Shown here: positions 51,519 to 61,548 of the stretch, in pieces
Numbering within the stretch: the stretch's first letter is position 1
Layout of the letters: each line of letters begins with the position of its first letter
Origin: Pseudooceanicola sp.
GTDB lineage: Bacteria; Pseudomonadota; Alphaproteobacteria; Rhodobacterales; Rhodobacteraceae
DNA: 64,000 nucleotides
Assembly (NCBI GenBank): GCA_002709085.1
Contig: PAPR01000062.1
Location: forward strand, 1-64,000
Direction: 5' to 3'
The notes under the pieces: generated by a model
What the model was told of the DNA's origin: nothing
The model's database searches: none
The model's input: the letters and a program-made list of their open reading frames with translations, nothing else
Made by a program: the position numbers and the translations under genes

Positions 51519-51576
51519 AAGCCTTTCGCGAAGCGAAAGGCGTCGGCCGAAAGAGTTTGCAAAGCAAACGCGCAGG
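51519..51576 (+). repeat. tRNA-Val 3'-flanking double hairpin, copy 1
   Basis: GCCTTTCGC-gaa-GCGAAAGGC then GTTTGC-aaa-GCAAAC, ending cgcgcagg. Confidence 0.8.
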
Positions 51577-51761
51577 CCAACCCGATCTCTCCCCAATCAC
51601 CCAGCCACTCAGCAAGAGCCTGCCAACGCCCCATCCTGACGAGATGACGCTGCATTTCGGGGCAGCTATACCCTCGTGAACCCATGCGGGCCGGTGCGAT
51701 CGCGGCGAGGGATTGCCTTCCGCGGCGGGGTCTGGAACGCTTGGGAAACTCTTGGGGATTT

Positions 51762-53507
51762 ATGCGCGAATTCGATGCTACTTTCCGCGCCCGGTTGCTG
51801 ACGCTGATCGGGCAGATTTACCCGGATCATGATGCCGGGGACCTGGCCGTCCGGATTGAACAAACCTTCTGGCCCGAAGGCACAACCCATCGGCGACGCG
51901 GGCGCATGCCCGGTAATCGGCACTGGTCCGAGCGGGATGCCCTGATCATCACCTATGGCAACTCCATCGTCGACGGTCAGCACAAGCCCTTGGACTTGCT
52001 GCGCGATTTTCTGCATCGTCAAATGTCTGGCGTGGTGAACGGCGTGCATATCCTGCCGTTCTTTCCCTATACCTCGGATGATGGGTTCGCGGTGACGGAT
52101 TACAGGGCGGTCAATCCCGCCCTCGGGGATTGGACGGACATTCAGCGTATCGGGTCGGAGTTTCTGCTGATGTCGGATCTGGTGCTGAACCACGTCTCCT
52201 CGCAATCCCATTGGTTTCATGAATATCGTCAGGGCCACGCCCCCTATGACGCGTTTTTCTTTGAGGCCTCGCCCGAGGACGACCTCTCGTTGGTGGTGCG
52301 TCCGCGCGCGCACCCGCTCTTGCGCAAGGTCGAGACGGCGCGCGGTACACGGCATGTCTGGTGCACCTTCAGTCACGACCAGATCGACCTCGACTTTTCC
52401 AACCCCGATGTCCTGTTGGAGTTCATCGCCATCACGCGATTGCACATCGACAGCGGCGTGCGGATCCTGCGGCTGGATGCGGTGGCCTTCATCTGGAAGG
52501 AGGTCGGCACCCGGTCCATTCACATGCCCGAGACCCATGCCATCGTGCGTCTGCTGCGGCTATTGGCCGATTTCGCGACCGAACCGATCATTCTTCTGAC
52601 TGAAACCAATGTGCCCAATCAGGAAAACCTCAGCTATTTCGGCAATCGGAACGAGGCGCATGCGGTCTACAATTTTACCCTGCCACCGCTGGTCCTGCAT
52701 GCGATGATGGCGGGAACAGCTCGCAACCTCGTGCGCTGGCAGGGCAGCATGCCGCCGGCGCAACTGGGCTGCGCTTATCTCAACTTCACGGCCAGCCACG
52801 ACGGGATCGGAATGCGCCCGGCCGAGGGGATCCTGACCGCCGACGACACGGCGCGCGTGATCGAGACGATGCGCGACTTTGGCGGGCTGGTGTCGATGCG
52901 CGCCTTGCCCGACGGAGGTCAGTCCGCTTATGAGCTGAACATCACTTGGTTCGAGGCGATGAAGGGCACGTTCGAAGGGCCCGACGAGTGGCAGATCGCG
53001 CGTTTTATCGCCTCGCAAACCCTGATGATGGCGCTGGAGGGGATCCCGGCCTTTTACATCCAGTCGCTGCTGGCTTGTGCAAACGACCGCGAAGGCGTGG
53101 AAAAATCCGGGCATAACCGCGCGATTAACCGTCACAGGTGGGATTACGGTGATCTTCAGACGCTGCTCGATGACCCGGAGTCGCCGCAACATATCGTCAT
53201 GCAGGCGATGAAGGAGCGGATTGATGTTCGGCGGCGCCAGCGCGCCTTTCACCCCAATGCGACGCAATTCACGTTACGGTTGGATCACCGCATCTTTGGG
53301 TTGTGGCGGCAGAGTCTGGATCGGGACCAGTCGATTTTTGCCCTGCACAACGTCTCGTCCGACACGGTGATGGTTGATCCTTACGCGATCAATTTGATTG
53401 AGGGCGAGAATTGGGTCGATCTGCTGACGGGGGCCGGGGTCGAAGCCTCTGCGGGTGAGATTTCCTTTGCCCCTTACCAGTGTCGCTGGATCACCAATCG
53501 CGGGTGA
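51762..53507 (+). CDS. Sucrose phosphorylase-like GH13 enzyme, probable glucosylglycerate phosphorylase
   Basis: HILPFFPYTSDDGFAVTDYRAVNPALGDW, GVRILRLDAVAFIWKE, LLTETNVPN, ANDREGVEKSGHNRAINRHRW; specificity inferred from gpgS/gpgP neighbours. Confidence 0.85.
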   Translation: MREFDATFRARLLTLIGQIYPDHDAGDLAVRIEQTFWPEGTTHRRRGRMPGNRHWSERDALIITYGNSIVDGQHKPLDLLRDFLHRQMSGVVNGVHILPFFPYTSDDGFAVTDYRAVNPALGDWTDIQRIGSEFLLMSDLVLNHVSSQSHWFHEYRQGHAPYDAFFFEASPEDDLSLVVRPRAHPLLRKVETARGTRHVWCTFSHDQIDLDFSNPDVLLEFIAITRLHIDSGVRILRLDAVAFIWKEVGTRSIHMPETHAIVRLLRLLADFATEPIILLTETNVPNQENLSYFGNRNEAHAVYNFTLPPLVLHAMMAGTARNLVRWQGSMPPAQLGCAYLNFTASHDGIGMRPAEGILTADDTARVIETMRDFGGLVSMRALPDGGQSAYELNITWFEAMKGTFEGPDEWQIARFIASQTLMMALEGIPAFYIQSLLACANDREGVEKSGHNRAINRHRWDYGDLQTLLDDPESPQHIVMQAMKERIDVRRRQRAFHPNATQFTLRLDHRIFGLWRQSLDRDQSIFALHNVSSDTVMVDPYAINLIEGENWVDLLTGAGVEASAGEISFAPYQCRWITNRG

Positions 53508-53547
53508 GGTGACTGGGTCGGGGGGCACGCGACACCGGGGGGGCCGC

Positions 53548-54768
53548 TCAGGTGAATTCCTTCAGATCCGCGGCCACCGCTTTCAGCATGTCGGTCATCA
53601 AGCCGGGGTCGGCGGAATGCACGCGGTTCCAGGTCGGGATGAAGGGCGTCTCAGACGGGTTGTCGAGAAAGACCCGCCCGGCCTCCATGATGTTCTCGGC
53701 AAAAAGCTCGGCGGTGCGTTCCTCGGTATGGCGGTCGACGGTCAGCCCGTTCATGCGGGCGTCGTTGTAATAGGCTTCCAACAGGTCGAGCGCGGAGCGG
53801 TAGTAGGTCGCCTTGAGCGTGCGGAAGACCTCTTCGTTGAACACCGTTCCGTCGGCGGCGAGCTTGCGGAACACCGCCTTGCAGATGTCGATGGACATGC
53901 GCGAGAGGCCAGTGGATTTGTCCTCTTCGCTGAGATCCTGATGCTTGTGATCGTAGTGATCCGCGATTTCGACCTGGCAGACGGCCTTGGGCGCGAGATT
54001 GCGCCAGGCTTCGGATAGCACGCCAATTTCCAACCCCCAGTCCGACGGGATGCGCAGATCGGCCAGAATGGACGTTCTCATCGCGAATTCGCCCGAGAGA
54101 GCGTAGCGGAAGGCGCGCAGGAAATCGATGTAGTCGCGGTCTCCGATCACTCGTTTCAGGGCGATCAACAGGGGCGAGACCAGCATTCGCGACACACGCC
54201 CGTTGATTTTTTCCTGACCGACACGGGCGTAGTAACCCTTGGCCACCTGATAGGGAAAGTTCGGATTGACCACCGGGTAGACCAGGCGCGCCAGCATGTC
54301 CCGGTCATAGGTGGTGATGTCACAATCATGGATCGCCACGACCTCGCTATCCGCGCAGGCCAGCAGGAAGCCGATGCAGCCCCAGACGTTCTTGCCCTTG
54401 CCCGGCTCAGAGGGCGCGAGACCGAGGGTGGTCAGCCGCGCTTCGATTGCCTTCATCCGAGGGCTCTCGTTCCAGATCACCACGTGGTTCTGTGGCAGAA
54501 CGGAAAAGAAGTCGCGGGCGTGGCGGTATTGGTCCTCGTCCGCGCGGTCCAACCCGATGACGATGCGATGCAGATATGGGACCTTGGCCAATTCGGTCAG
54601 GATGTTGGGCAGGGCGTCGCCCTCCAGCTCGGAATAGAGCGAGGGCAGGATCAGGCTGATCTTGCGGTTGGCGGAATAGCTGACCAGCTCGCTCGTCAGG
54701 TCTTCTGTCGTGCGGGTGCGCAGATTGTGCAGCGTCGCGATATTGCCGTTCTGATGAAAATCCGCCAC
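53548..54768 (-). CDS. gpgS: Glucosyl-3-phosphoglycerate synthase-like glycosyltransferase
   Basis: ISLILPSLYSELEGDALPNILTELAKVPYLHRIVIGLDRA; VVAIHDCDITTYDRDMLARLVYPV; GTG start with GGAG. Confidence 0.82.
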   Translation of the reverse strand: MADFHQNGNIATLHNLRTRTTEDLTSELVSYSANRKISLILPSLYSELEGDALPNILTELAKVPYLHRIVIGLDRADEDQYRHARDFFSVLPQNHVVIWNESPRMKAIEARLTTLGLAPSEPGKGKNVWGCIGFLLACADSEVVAIHDCDITTYDRDMLARLVYPVVNPNFPYQVAKGYYARVGQEKINGRVSRMLVSPLLIALKRVIGDRDYIDFLRAFRYALSGEFAMRTSILADLRIPSDWGLEIGVLSEAWRNLAPKAVCQVEIADHYDHKHQDLSEEDKSTGLSRMSIDICKAVFRKLAADGTVFNEEVFRTLKATYYRSALDLLEAYYNDARMNGLTVDRHTEERTAELFAENIMEAGRVFLDNPSETPFIPTWNRVHSADPGLMTDMLKAVAADLKEFT

Positions 54769-54782
54769 GGCGCTCTCCTGTT

Positions 54783-55592
54783 TTAGTCGGCCTGATGAGG
54801 TTTGGCCTGTTGGATATCTTGCAGATCTGAAATTAGCTGCAGGATGCATTCATTCCAACCTCTTGGTCCCGCTTTTTCGCTGCGGCGGAGCCGTCCGTCA
54901 TCTTCTGCTGCAAGGGCAGGCAGTGGCGGGACCGAAGGATTGGCGATGAGAAAGCCGTAACGCGCCGCGTTCAGCATTTCGACGTCGTTCGGCGCATCCC
55001 CGAGGGCGACCGAGAAGGGCGCGTCGAACCGGCGGCGTAAGGTCTCCATCCGGTCGGCCTTGGTGCCGCCGAAGGAGAGGGTCAGGAACCGCCCGCCGCG
55101 CCGCGCAGTGACACCGTTTTCGGCCAATGCAGCGACAAATTTTTGCAGGGTCTCGGGAGGGGCGGTACTAAGGCCGGGTTCGGAAAAGGCGCGGCGTCGG
55201 GCGAGGGTCGCGCGCTCGGCCGTCAGGCCGGTGATCTCGGCCACTTCGGCGTCGCTCATGTCGCCAAATCCGCGAAATGTTTCCCGCAGCTCCGCGGGCA
55301 GGCTGTCGATCGTATCGCGCAACCGGCCGTAGGGCCCGGTCAGATCAGCGGGATCCGCACCCGGCTCCAGCACGCCGGCGCCGTTCTCGACTATGGCGGG
55401 GGTGAGGTGCAGGCCCATCTCGGCCCGGATCGGCGCGATCTCTGCCGCCGTCTTTGACGAAGAGAGCACCACCGGCACCCCAAGCGCGCGCAACCGGGCC
55501 AGGGCGGGCAGGGCTGCGGACCAGCTATAATCATGATGATCCAGCAGGGTGCCATCGAGATCGGTAAAAACAATAAACGGCGGAGGTGTCAT
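54783..55592 (-). CDS. HAD family phosphatase, probable glucosyl-3-phosphoglycerate phosphatase
   Basis: FIVFTDLDGTLLDHHDYSWSAALPALARLRALGVPVVLSSSKTAAEI; GDAPNDVEMLNAA. Confidence 0.85.
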   Translation of the reverse strand: MTPPPFIVFTDLDGTLLDHHDYSWSAALPALARLRALGVPVVLSSSKTAAEIAPIRAEMGLHLTPAIVENGAGVLEPGADPADLTGPYGRLRDTIDSLPAELRETFRGFGDMSDAEVAEITGLTAERATLARRRAFSEPGLSTAPPETLQKFVAALAENGVTARRGGRFLTLSFGGTKADRMETLRRRFDAPFSVALGDAPNDVEMLNAARYGFLIANPSVPPLPALAAEDDGRLRRSEKAGPRGWNECILQLISDLQDIQQAKPHQAD

Positions 55593-55599
55593 ATCGCTC

Positions 55600-55629
55600 T
55601 TGCAGGGGGGAGGCGGCATTTGCTATTGC
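55600..55629 (+). promoter_or_regulatory. Candidate promoter of tRNA-Val(TAC)
   Basis: TTGCAG-N18-TATTGC just upstream of the tRNA. Confidence 0.45.
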
Positions 55630-55638
55630 CACCGGCAC

Positions 55639-55714
<76 letters not shown>

Positions 55715-55773
55715 AAGGCTTTCGCGAATGCGAAAGCCGTCCGCCGAAAGAGTTTGCACAGCAAACGCGCAGG
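55715..55773 (+). repeat. tRNA-Val 3'-flanking double hairpin, copy 2
   Basis: GGCTTTCGC-gaat-GCGAAAGCC then GTTTGC-aca-GCAAAC, ending cgcgcagg. Confidence 0.8.
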
Positions 55774-55966
55774 TGTCCCCCGGCAAATCCTGCATCACAA
55801 CAACCGTGGTTACTCAAGCCGTCCGCCAAGATAACCTCCTCGCCAACCGCTTCAGCGACTTTAGGCCTACCCTCATCACCGACCCTTTTCAGTTTCCTAA
55901 GCCGCCCGCTGCACCACCCCCAACCGACATTTCCACCCCGACACGCGAAAACCCAGCAAAACCCGC

Positions 55967-55995
55967 TTGACGCGCGCGGGCGCAAACCCTAGTAC
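55967..55995 (+). promoter_or_regulatory. Candidate promoter of first tRNA-Asp
   Basis: TTGACG-N17-TAGTAC. Confidence 0.6.
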
Positions 55996-56013
55996 CACCG
56001 CCACGGCAGCTGC

Positions 56014-56090
56014 GCGGTTGTAGCTCAGTTGGTTAGAGTACCGGCCTGTCACGCCGGGGGGCGCGGGTTCGAGCCCCGTCAACCGCGCCA
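56014..56090 (+). tRNA. tRNA-Asp (GTC), CCA encoded
   Basis: GCGGTTG...CAACCGC acceptor; anticodon loop CTGTCAC. Confidence 0.95.
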
Positions 56091-56102
56091 CTGTCGTTGT
56101 CC

Positions 56103-56126
56103 AAAGCGCCCTCAGGGGCGCTTTTG
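56103..56126 (+). terminator. Rho-independent terminator between the tRNA-Asp genes
   Basis: AAAGCGCC-ctca-GGGGCGCTTTTGT. Confidence 0.75.
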
Positions 56127-56204
56127 TCATTTGTGGGGGCAGGGGCGTCGGGGAACGGACGAGGGGTCTTTCGACCACAGGTGCAGGGGGCGGGGAATTC
56201 GCGC

Positions 56205-56233
56205 TTGACGGGTCGGGGGGCATGGCATATTCC
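56205..56233 (+). promoter_or_regulatory. Candidate promoter of second tRNA-Asp
   Basis: TTGACG-N17-TATTCC. Confidence 0.6.
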
Positions 56234-56244
56234 GCCCCTCACGC

Positions 56245-56321
56245 GCGGTTGTAGCTCAGCTGGTTAGAGTACCGGCCTGTCACGCCGGGGGTCGCGGGTT
56301 CGAGCCCCGTCAACCGCGCCA
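56245..56321 (+). tRNA. tRNA-Asp (GTC), CCA encoded
   Basis: Near-identical to 56014-56090; anticodon loop CTGTCAC. Confidence 0.95.
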
Positions 56322-56365
56322 CTTTCCCCTATCACTCCCCCTCGCATCCAGCTCTCTTTGCCGCC

Positions 56366-57739
56366 TCACTCTGCCAGGGCATCGAGGATACGCGCCCAAC
56401 TGCGGATCCCCTTATGGAATGAGGTCATGTCGTATTTCTCGTTCGGCGAATGGATCTGGTCGTCGTCCTTGCCGAAACCGATCAGCATGGCATCGGTGTC
56501 GAGGATGGTCTTGAAATGCCCCGCGATCGGGATGGACCCACCACAACCGACATAGGCCGCCGGTTCGGGCCACTCATCCGACAGCGCGTGGCGTGCAGCT
56601 TCGAATGCCGGGTGGTCAATCTCCATCTGACTGGCGCGGCTGGCGCCGTGGGGGTGGAAATCGACGCTGCAATCGGGGGGGAGCTGCGATTGCACGTAGG
56701 CGCGGAAGCTCTCGCGGATGGCCTGCGGATCTTGCTGCCCGACCAGCCGGAACGAAATCTTGGCCGAGGCCTTGGCCGGAAGCACGGTCTTGAACCCGTC
56801 GCCGGTGTAGCCCCCCTGGATGCCGTTGACCTCACAGGTGGGTCGCGACCATATCATCTCCAGCGGCGTGCGGTCCTGTTCCCCGGCGGGGGTCGACAGC
56901 CCCACCTCACCGAGAAAGGAGCCGTGGTCGAACCCCAGCCCCTGCCATTGCGCGCGGATCTCGTCGGATAACTCCGGCACGCCGTCATAAAATCCCGGCA
57001 CGGTCACGCGCCCGGTATGATCGTGCAGACCGGCGATGATCTTGGCCATCACCCGAATGGGGTTCATCGAGACGCCGCCGTACATGCCGGAATGCAGGTC
57101 TTTGGAGGGGCCGGTGATGGTCAGTTCCTCGCCCAGCAGACCGCGCAGCATGGTGACGATAGCGGGGGTCGCATCGCCGAACATGCCGGTGTCGCAGATC
57201 AGCGCGATGTCGGTGGTCAGCTCCGCCGCGTTCTCCTTCATGAAGGGCACGAGGGAGGGGGAGCCTGATTCCTCCTCACCCTCAAGGAAGAACGTAATCT
57301 TGCAGGGCAGGGCGCCGTTGATCGCGATCCAAGCGCGGCAGGCCTCCACAAAGGTCATCAGCTGGCCCTTGTCGTCCGCGGCACCGCGCCCCCGGATCAC
57401 CTGGCCCTTTTCGGTGTTTTCTATCGCAGGATCGAACGGATCCCGGTCCCACAGTTCCAGCGGGTCAACCGGCTGCACATCGTAATGCCCGTAAAACAAC
57501 AGGTGCGGCGCGCCCTCGCCGATGTGGCCCACCACCATGGGATGGCCCGGTGTGGGGCGCTTCTCGGCCTCTGCGCCGAGCGATCTCAGGTCCGCGACGA
57601 GCCAATCGGCGGCGCGGTCGCACTCCGCCTTGTAGGCGGGGTCGGTCGAGATGGAAGGGATCCGCAGCAACTCCAGCAGGCGGTCGGTCGCGGCGGGCAG
57701 GTCGGAATCGATGCGGGTTAGGACGTCATCTAGGCTCAT
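56366..57739 (-). CDS. M20 family dipeptidase
   Basis: LLFYGHYDVQPVDPLELWDRDPF; RGAADDKGQLMTF; LEGEEESGSPSL. Confidence 0.93.
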   Translation of the reverse strand: MSLDDVLTRIDSDLPAATDRLLELLRIPSISTDPAYKAECDRAADWLVADLRSLGAEAEKRPTPGHPMVVGHIGEGAPHLLFYGHYDVQPVDPLELWDRDPFDPAIENTEKGQVIRGRGAADDKGQLMTFVEACRAWIAINGALPCKITFFLEGEEESGSPSLVPFMKENAAELTTDIALICDTGMFGDATPAIVTMLRGLLGEELTITGPSKDLHSGMYGGVSMNPIRVMAKIIAGLHDHTGRVTVPGFYDGVPELSDEIRAQWQGLGFDHGSFLGEVGLSTPAGEQDRTPLEMIWSRPTCEVNGIQGGYTGDGFKTVLPAKASAKISFRLVGQQDPQAIRESFRAYVQSQLPPDCSVDFHPHGASRASQMEIDHPAFEAARHALSDEWPEPAAYVGCGGSIPIAGHFKTILDTDAMLIGFGKDDDQIHSPNEKYDMTSFHKGIRSWARILDALAE

Positions 57740-57875
57740 GGGCACTCCTGTCATTTGCAGCGGAGCCTATCAGCCGTCGGTCCGGTGTCCAGTGCGGCAG
57801 GCGGAGGCGCGCCCCCCCTCACGCTGCACTCGCAGGAATATAGCTACGGGAGGTCTATGTCCGTGTCGCCGCGCG

Positions 57876-59123
57876 CTACATCAACTCCGGCTCCCGCCCG
57901 ATCCGCTTGGCCAGTGGCGCGACCGTCAGCCCCTGCACGACGATGGAGAAGATCACCACGCAATAGGTCGAGGTCAGAATCAGCGGCGTCCACTCGCCTT
58001 CGGGCAGGGACAGGGCCAGCGCGACCGAGATGCCGCCCTTTAGCCCGCCCCATGTCATGATCGGGATCGTGCCCTGATCAAAGGCCCGGAAGGGCCTGAG
58101 CAGCAGGACCGGCACCGCCACTGCCGACAGTCGCGCAAGCAAAGCCAGCGCGATGGAAAAGACCGCCGCAAAGGCCGAGGAGGTGTCGAAGGTGACGGCA
58201 AAGACCTCTACCCCGATCAGCAGGAACAGGACCGCGTTGAGGATCTCGTCGATCAGGTGCCAGAACATATCGACATAGCGGCGCGTCTCTTCGGACATGC
58301 CATGGCGCGCGCCGATGTCACCGATCAAGAGGCCCGCGCAGACCGCCATGATCGGCGCCGAGACATGCAGTGCGACCGAAAGCTCATAGCCCCCGAAGGC
58401 GAGGCCGAGGGTGATCAGCACCTCGAGCGAAGGGTCGTTGATGTGGCGCATCACCCGGAAGGTCAGCCAGCCCGCGACCAGGCCGAGGACCGCACCGCCG
58501 AGGGCCTCTTGCAGGAACAATTGCGCGGCCCCCGAGAGGCCCGAGCCATGGGCCTCACCGCTCGGGAAGGCGATACCCACGAGGACGAGGAAGACGACGT
58601 AGCCGACCCCGTCGTTGAACAGGCTCTCCCCGGCGATCTTGGTTTCCAGCGACTTCGGCAGGGAGGCCTCACGCAGCACCCCCAGCACCGCCACCGGGTC
58701 CGTGGGCGAGATCAGCGCGCCAAACACCAGTGCGATCAGGATGGGCATTCCGGTCAGCCAGGAAAAACCCACCCCGACAACCAGCGTCGACAGCGCGATC
58801 CCCATGGTTGCCATGAGGAACACGATTCCCCATTGCGCGCGCAGGTCCGACACCTTGACGTGCAAGGCCCCGGCAAAGAGCAAGAGCCCCAACATCCCTT
58901 CCAGCAGCGCGTCGGAAAAGTCGATGTCCTGAACAAAGCCGCGTATGTCCTCGGCCACGGTCGAGGCGGGCCACATCGCGTCGATCCCCAGCACAGCGAG
59001 CGAGGCAAAGAGCGCGACGACAAGGATGCCGATGGAGGAAGGAAGCTTGAGAATGAAATAGTTGATCGTGCCAAAGACCCCGGCGAGGACGATCAGCAGA
59101 GACGCGATTTGCAGAATGTTCAT
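57876..59123 (-). CDS. Na+/H+ antiporter (CPA1/NhaP type)
   Basis: Multi-TM; GALISPTDPVAVLGVLREASLPKSLETKIAGESLFNDGVGYVVFLV. Confidence 0.93.
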   Translation of the reverse strand: MNILQIASLLIVLAGVFGTINYFILKLPSSIGILVVALFASLAVLGIDAMWPASTVAEDIRGFVQDIDFSDALLEGMLGLLLFAGALHVKVSDLRAQWGIVFLMATMGIALSTLVVGVGFSWLTGMPILIALVFGALISPTDPVAVLGVLREASLPKSLETKIAGESLFNDGVGYVVFLVLVGIAFPSGEAHGSGLSGAAQLFLQEALGGAVLGLVAGWLTFRVMRHINDPSLEVLITLGLAFGGYELSVALHVSAPIMAVCAGLLIGDIGARHGMSEETRRYVDMFWHLIDEILNAVLFLLIGVEVFAVTFDTSSAFAAVFSIALALLARLSAVAVPVLLLRPFRAFDQGTIPIMTWGGLKGGISVALALSLPEGEWTPLILTSTYCVVIFSIVVQGLTVAPLAKRIGREPELM

Positions 59124-59884
59124 GCCGGGTCCTTCATGGCTTCGGGTTTGGTTCGCACGGCCGTTTCGGTCGATGCAGCCAGCTGCAACGTCACCAGAAC
59201 CGGGAGATGGTCCGAGGCAACGCGCGCCGGTTGCGCGGTATGAGCATAGGGTGCACGGGTCGCCGTCAGGTGGTGCGACAGGGCGAAACGGTCGAGCGCC
59301 CCAAGCGGGCGCGGCGAGGGGTAACTGCGCGGACTGTCGAGGAAATCCAACTGGCGGATCGCGTGATCCATCACCGTGACACGGCCCCATTCGTTCAGGT
59401 CGCCAGCCAGGACGGTGGGTATGTCGTCCAGATCTTCCAGCATCAGCGACAGGGCGTGCAACTGGCGCAGCCGGTCCCGCCGCCGCAGGCCAAGGTGCGT
59501 TCCGATCACCCGCAGCGGACCGAGGGGGGTGGTCAATTCGGCCCGGATCGCGCCGCGCGGCTCCAGCCCCGGCAGATCGAGGTGGTGCAGGCTGCCCACC
59601 ACAATGCCGGGGCGCGCCAGCATCGCATTGCCGCACCAGCCGATCGAGGGCCCGCCGGGGCCGAGCGGACCAAAGGGCAGGACCTGCCAGCCCGCAGCCT
59701 CGGCCATGTCGCGCGGCAGGGCGGCGGGACGGGGCGGCAGACGTTTGTCAGCCTCCTGCAGAACGGCGAGGTCCGCGCCGCAATCGCCCAACACGTCCAG
59801 CGTGCGACCGGGGTTGCGGCGCAGGTCCATGCCGATACACTTCTGCAGGTTCCAGGTTGCTATCGTCAGGCATTTGCGTCTCAT
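59120..59884 (-). CDS. Endonuclease/exonuclease/phosphatase family protein
   Basis: LTIATWNLQKC; AVLQEADKRLPPR; VLAGDLNEW; VASDHLPVLVTL. Confidence 0.88.
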   Translation of the reverse strand: MRRKCLTIATWNLQKCIGMDLRRNPGRTLDVLGDCGADLAVLQEADKRLPPRPAALPRDMAEAAGWQVLPFGPLGPGGPSIGWCGNAMLARPGIVVGSLHHLDLPGLEPRGAIRAELTTPLGPLRVIGTHLGLRRRDRLRQLHALSLMLEDLDDIPTVLAGDLNEWGRVTVMDHAIRQLDFLDSPRSYPSPRPLGALDRFALSHHLTATRAPYAHTAQPARVASDHLPVLVTLQLAASTETAVRTKPEAMKDPA

Positions 59885-59921
59885 AAGATCACACTTGGGC
59901 CAAACGGAGCATTTGTCACCT

Positions 59922-60557
59922 ATGTTACGCGACCAGACGATCATTACACGCCTGATCTGGCTCGCCTTGCTGCTGGCCGCGGCAGAAGCGCTGATTACGG
60001 GGCGGCTATCGCTCGCCTTTATCGCGTTGGTGACACTGGGCCTGTCGATGGCGCCGATCTTTGTGGCGAGGTGGGCGGAAATCACAGTGCCGCCCAGTTT
60101 CATGCTGGCGGTCGTGATGTTTGTCGGCGGGACGGTCTTCCTCGGCGAGGTATTTGATTTTTACAACAAGTTCTGGTGGTGGGACATCGTGATGCACGGC
60201 GGTTCGGCCATTGCCTTTGGCCTGACGGGATTTGTTCTGGTCTTCATGATGTTCCAGGACGACCGTTATGCCGCCCCGCCCAGCGCGATGGCGCTCTTTG
60301 CCTTTTGCTTTGCGATGGCGATCGGGGCGCTTTGGGAAATCTTTGAATTTGCCATGGATCGCGGCTTTGGCACCAACATGCAGAAATCCGGGCTGACGGA
60401 CACCATGGGCGATCTGATCGTCGACATGGGAGGGGCACTGGTCGGGGCCGGCGTGGGCTATGCCTACATGCGGGGGCAGGCGCTTGGCGGGGCGACGGGC
60501 GTGATCGAGGAATTCGTGTCGCGCAATCCCCGGTTCTTCCGCAAATGGCGTAAATAG
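59922..60557 (+). CDS. Multi-TM membrane protein, DUF2238-like
   Basis: FYNKFWWWDIVMHGGSAIAFGLTGF; ALWEIFEFAMDRGFGTNMQKSGLTDTMGDLIVDMGGALVGA. Confidence 0.75.
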   Translation: MLRDQTIITRLIWLALLLAAAEALITGRLSLAFIALVTLGLSMAPIFVARWAEITVPPSFMLAVVMFVGGTVFLGEVFDFYNKFWWWDIVMHGGSAIAFGLTGFVLVFMMFQDDRYAAPPSAMALFAFCFAMAIGALWEIFEFAMDRGFGTNMQKSGLTDTMGDLIVDMGGALVGAGVGYAYMRGQALGGATGVIEEFVSRNPRFFRKWRK

Positions 60558-60595
60558 CGATTGACGCCGGGGATCGGTCTGCGCTGGATGCGCGG

Positions 60596-61474
60596 ATGAG
60601 AAAAACCCACCTCGATCTCGCCGGCTTTTCCAGCCTGATGTTGTTCACGGCGGTCCTTGCGGGCAACCAGCTGGTCATGAAGCTGACGTCAACGGGATTG
60701 TCCCCGGTCTTCCAGGCGGGGCTGCGATCCGCGCTGGCGCTGGTCGTGGTGCTGATCTGGGCCTATGCGCGTGGGGTGAAGCTAGGCTCATGGCGACGGG
60801 ATCTGTGGCCGGGGCTGGCCATGGGGACGTTTTTCACGCTGGAATTCATCGGCCTATACAATGCCTTGGACCTGACCACGGTCGCGCGGGCCTCGATCAT
60901 CTTTTACACCATGCCGATGTTTCTGAGCCTTGCGGGGCACTTTCTCATCCCCGGTGAGCGCTTGACGACCCTCAAGATTGTCGGGCTCGTCTGCGCCTTT
61001 CTGGGCGTGGCCCTCGTGTTGATGGATCGCGCGGGCGGAGAGGCCAGCCTCGCCGGGGATTTACTGGCGCTGATGGGCGCGCTTGGGTGGGCGGCCATCG
61101 CGCTGACCGTGCGGATCACGCGCCTGTCCGAAGCGCCACCCGAGGCGCAGCAGGTTTGGCAATTGTCGGTCTCCGCCGTCGCCCTCCTGGCCGTCGCCCC
61201 ACTGTTTGGCCCCTTGGTACGCGACTTTGGCGTCGAGCATGTGGCGTTGATGGGGTACCAGGTCTTTCTGGTGGCGAGCTTCGGCTTCCTCGGCTGGTTC
61301 TACCTGATGAAGGCCTATCCGGCGGCGACCGTAGCGAGCTTTTCTTTCCTGACGCCGGTGTTCGCCGTGTTCATGGGCTGGGCGCTATTGGGCGAAACAC
61401 TGCACCTGTCGGTGCTGATCGCGCTCGCGCTGGTCTCTTTCGGGATCGTGCTGATCAATCGCAAGCCGCGATGA
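60596..61474 (+). CDS. DMT superfamily (EamA) transporter
   Basis: 10 TM, two EamA halves; FSFLTPVFAVFMGWALLGETL. Confidence 0.93.
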   Translation: MRKTHLDLAGFSSLMLFTAVLAGNQLVMKLTSTGLSPVFQAGLRSALALVVVLIWAYARGVKLGSWRRDLWPGLAMGTFFTLEFIGLYNALDLTTVARASIIFYTMPMFLSLAGHFLIPGERLTTLKIVGLVCAFLGVALVLMDRAGGEASLAGDLLALMGALGWAAIALTVRITRLSEAPPEAQQVWQLSVSAVALLAVAPLFGPLVRDFGVEHVALMGYQVFLVASFGFLGWFYLMKAYPAATVASFSFLTPVFAVFMGWALLGETLHLSVLIALALVSFGIVLINRKPR

Positions 61475-61548
61475 ATGGCCAGAGGCGCGGGAGGCCATAT
61501 GGACCTGCCGCTGACGTGACTTAAAGGGTCGTTACGTCATGAAAATTG

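Noticed and set aside
61512-61539. TGACGT...ACGTCA inverted repeat between DMT gene and selO
   Set aside because: Short, interrupted stem without U-tract; may be a weak convergent terminator, not strong enough to call.
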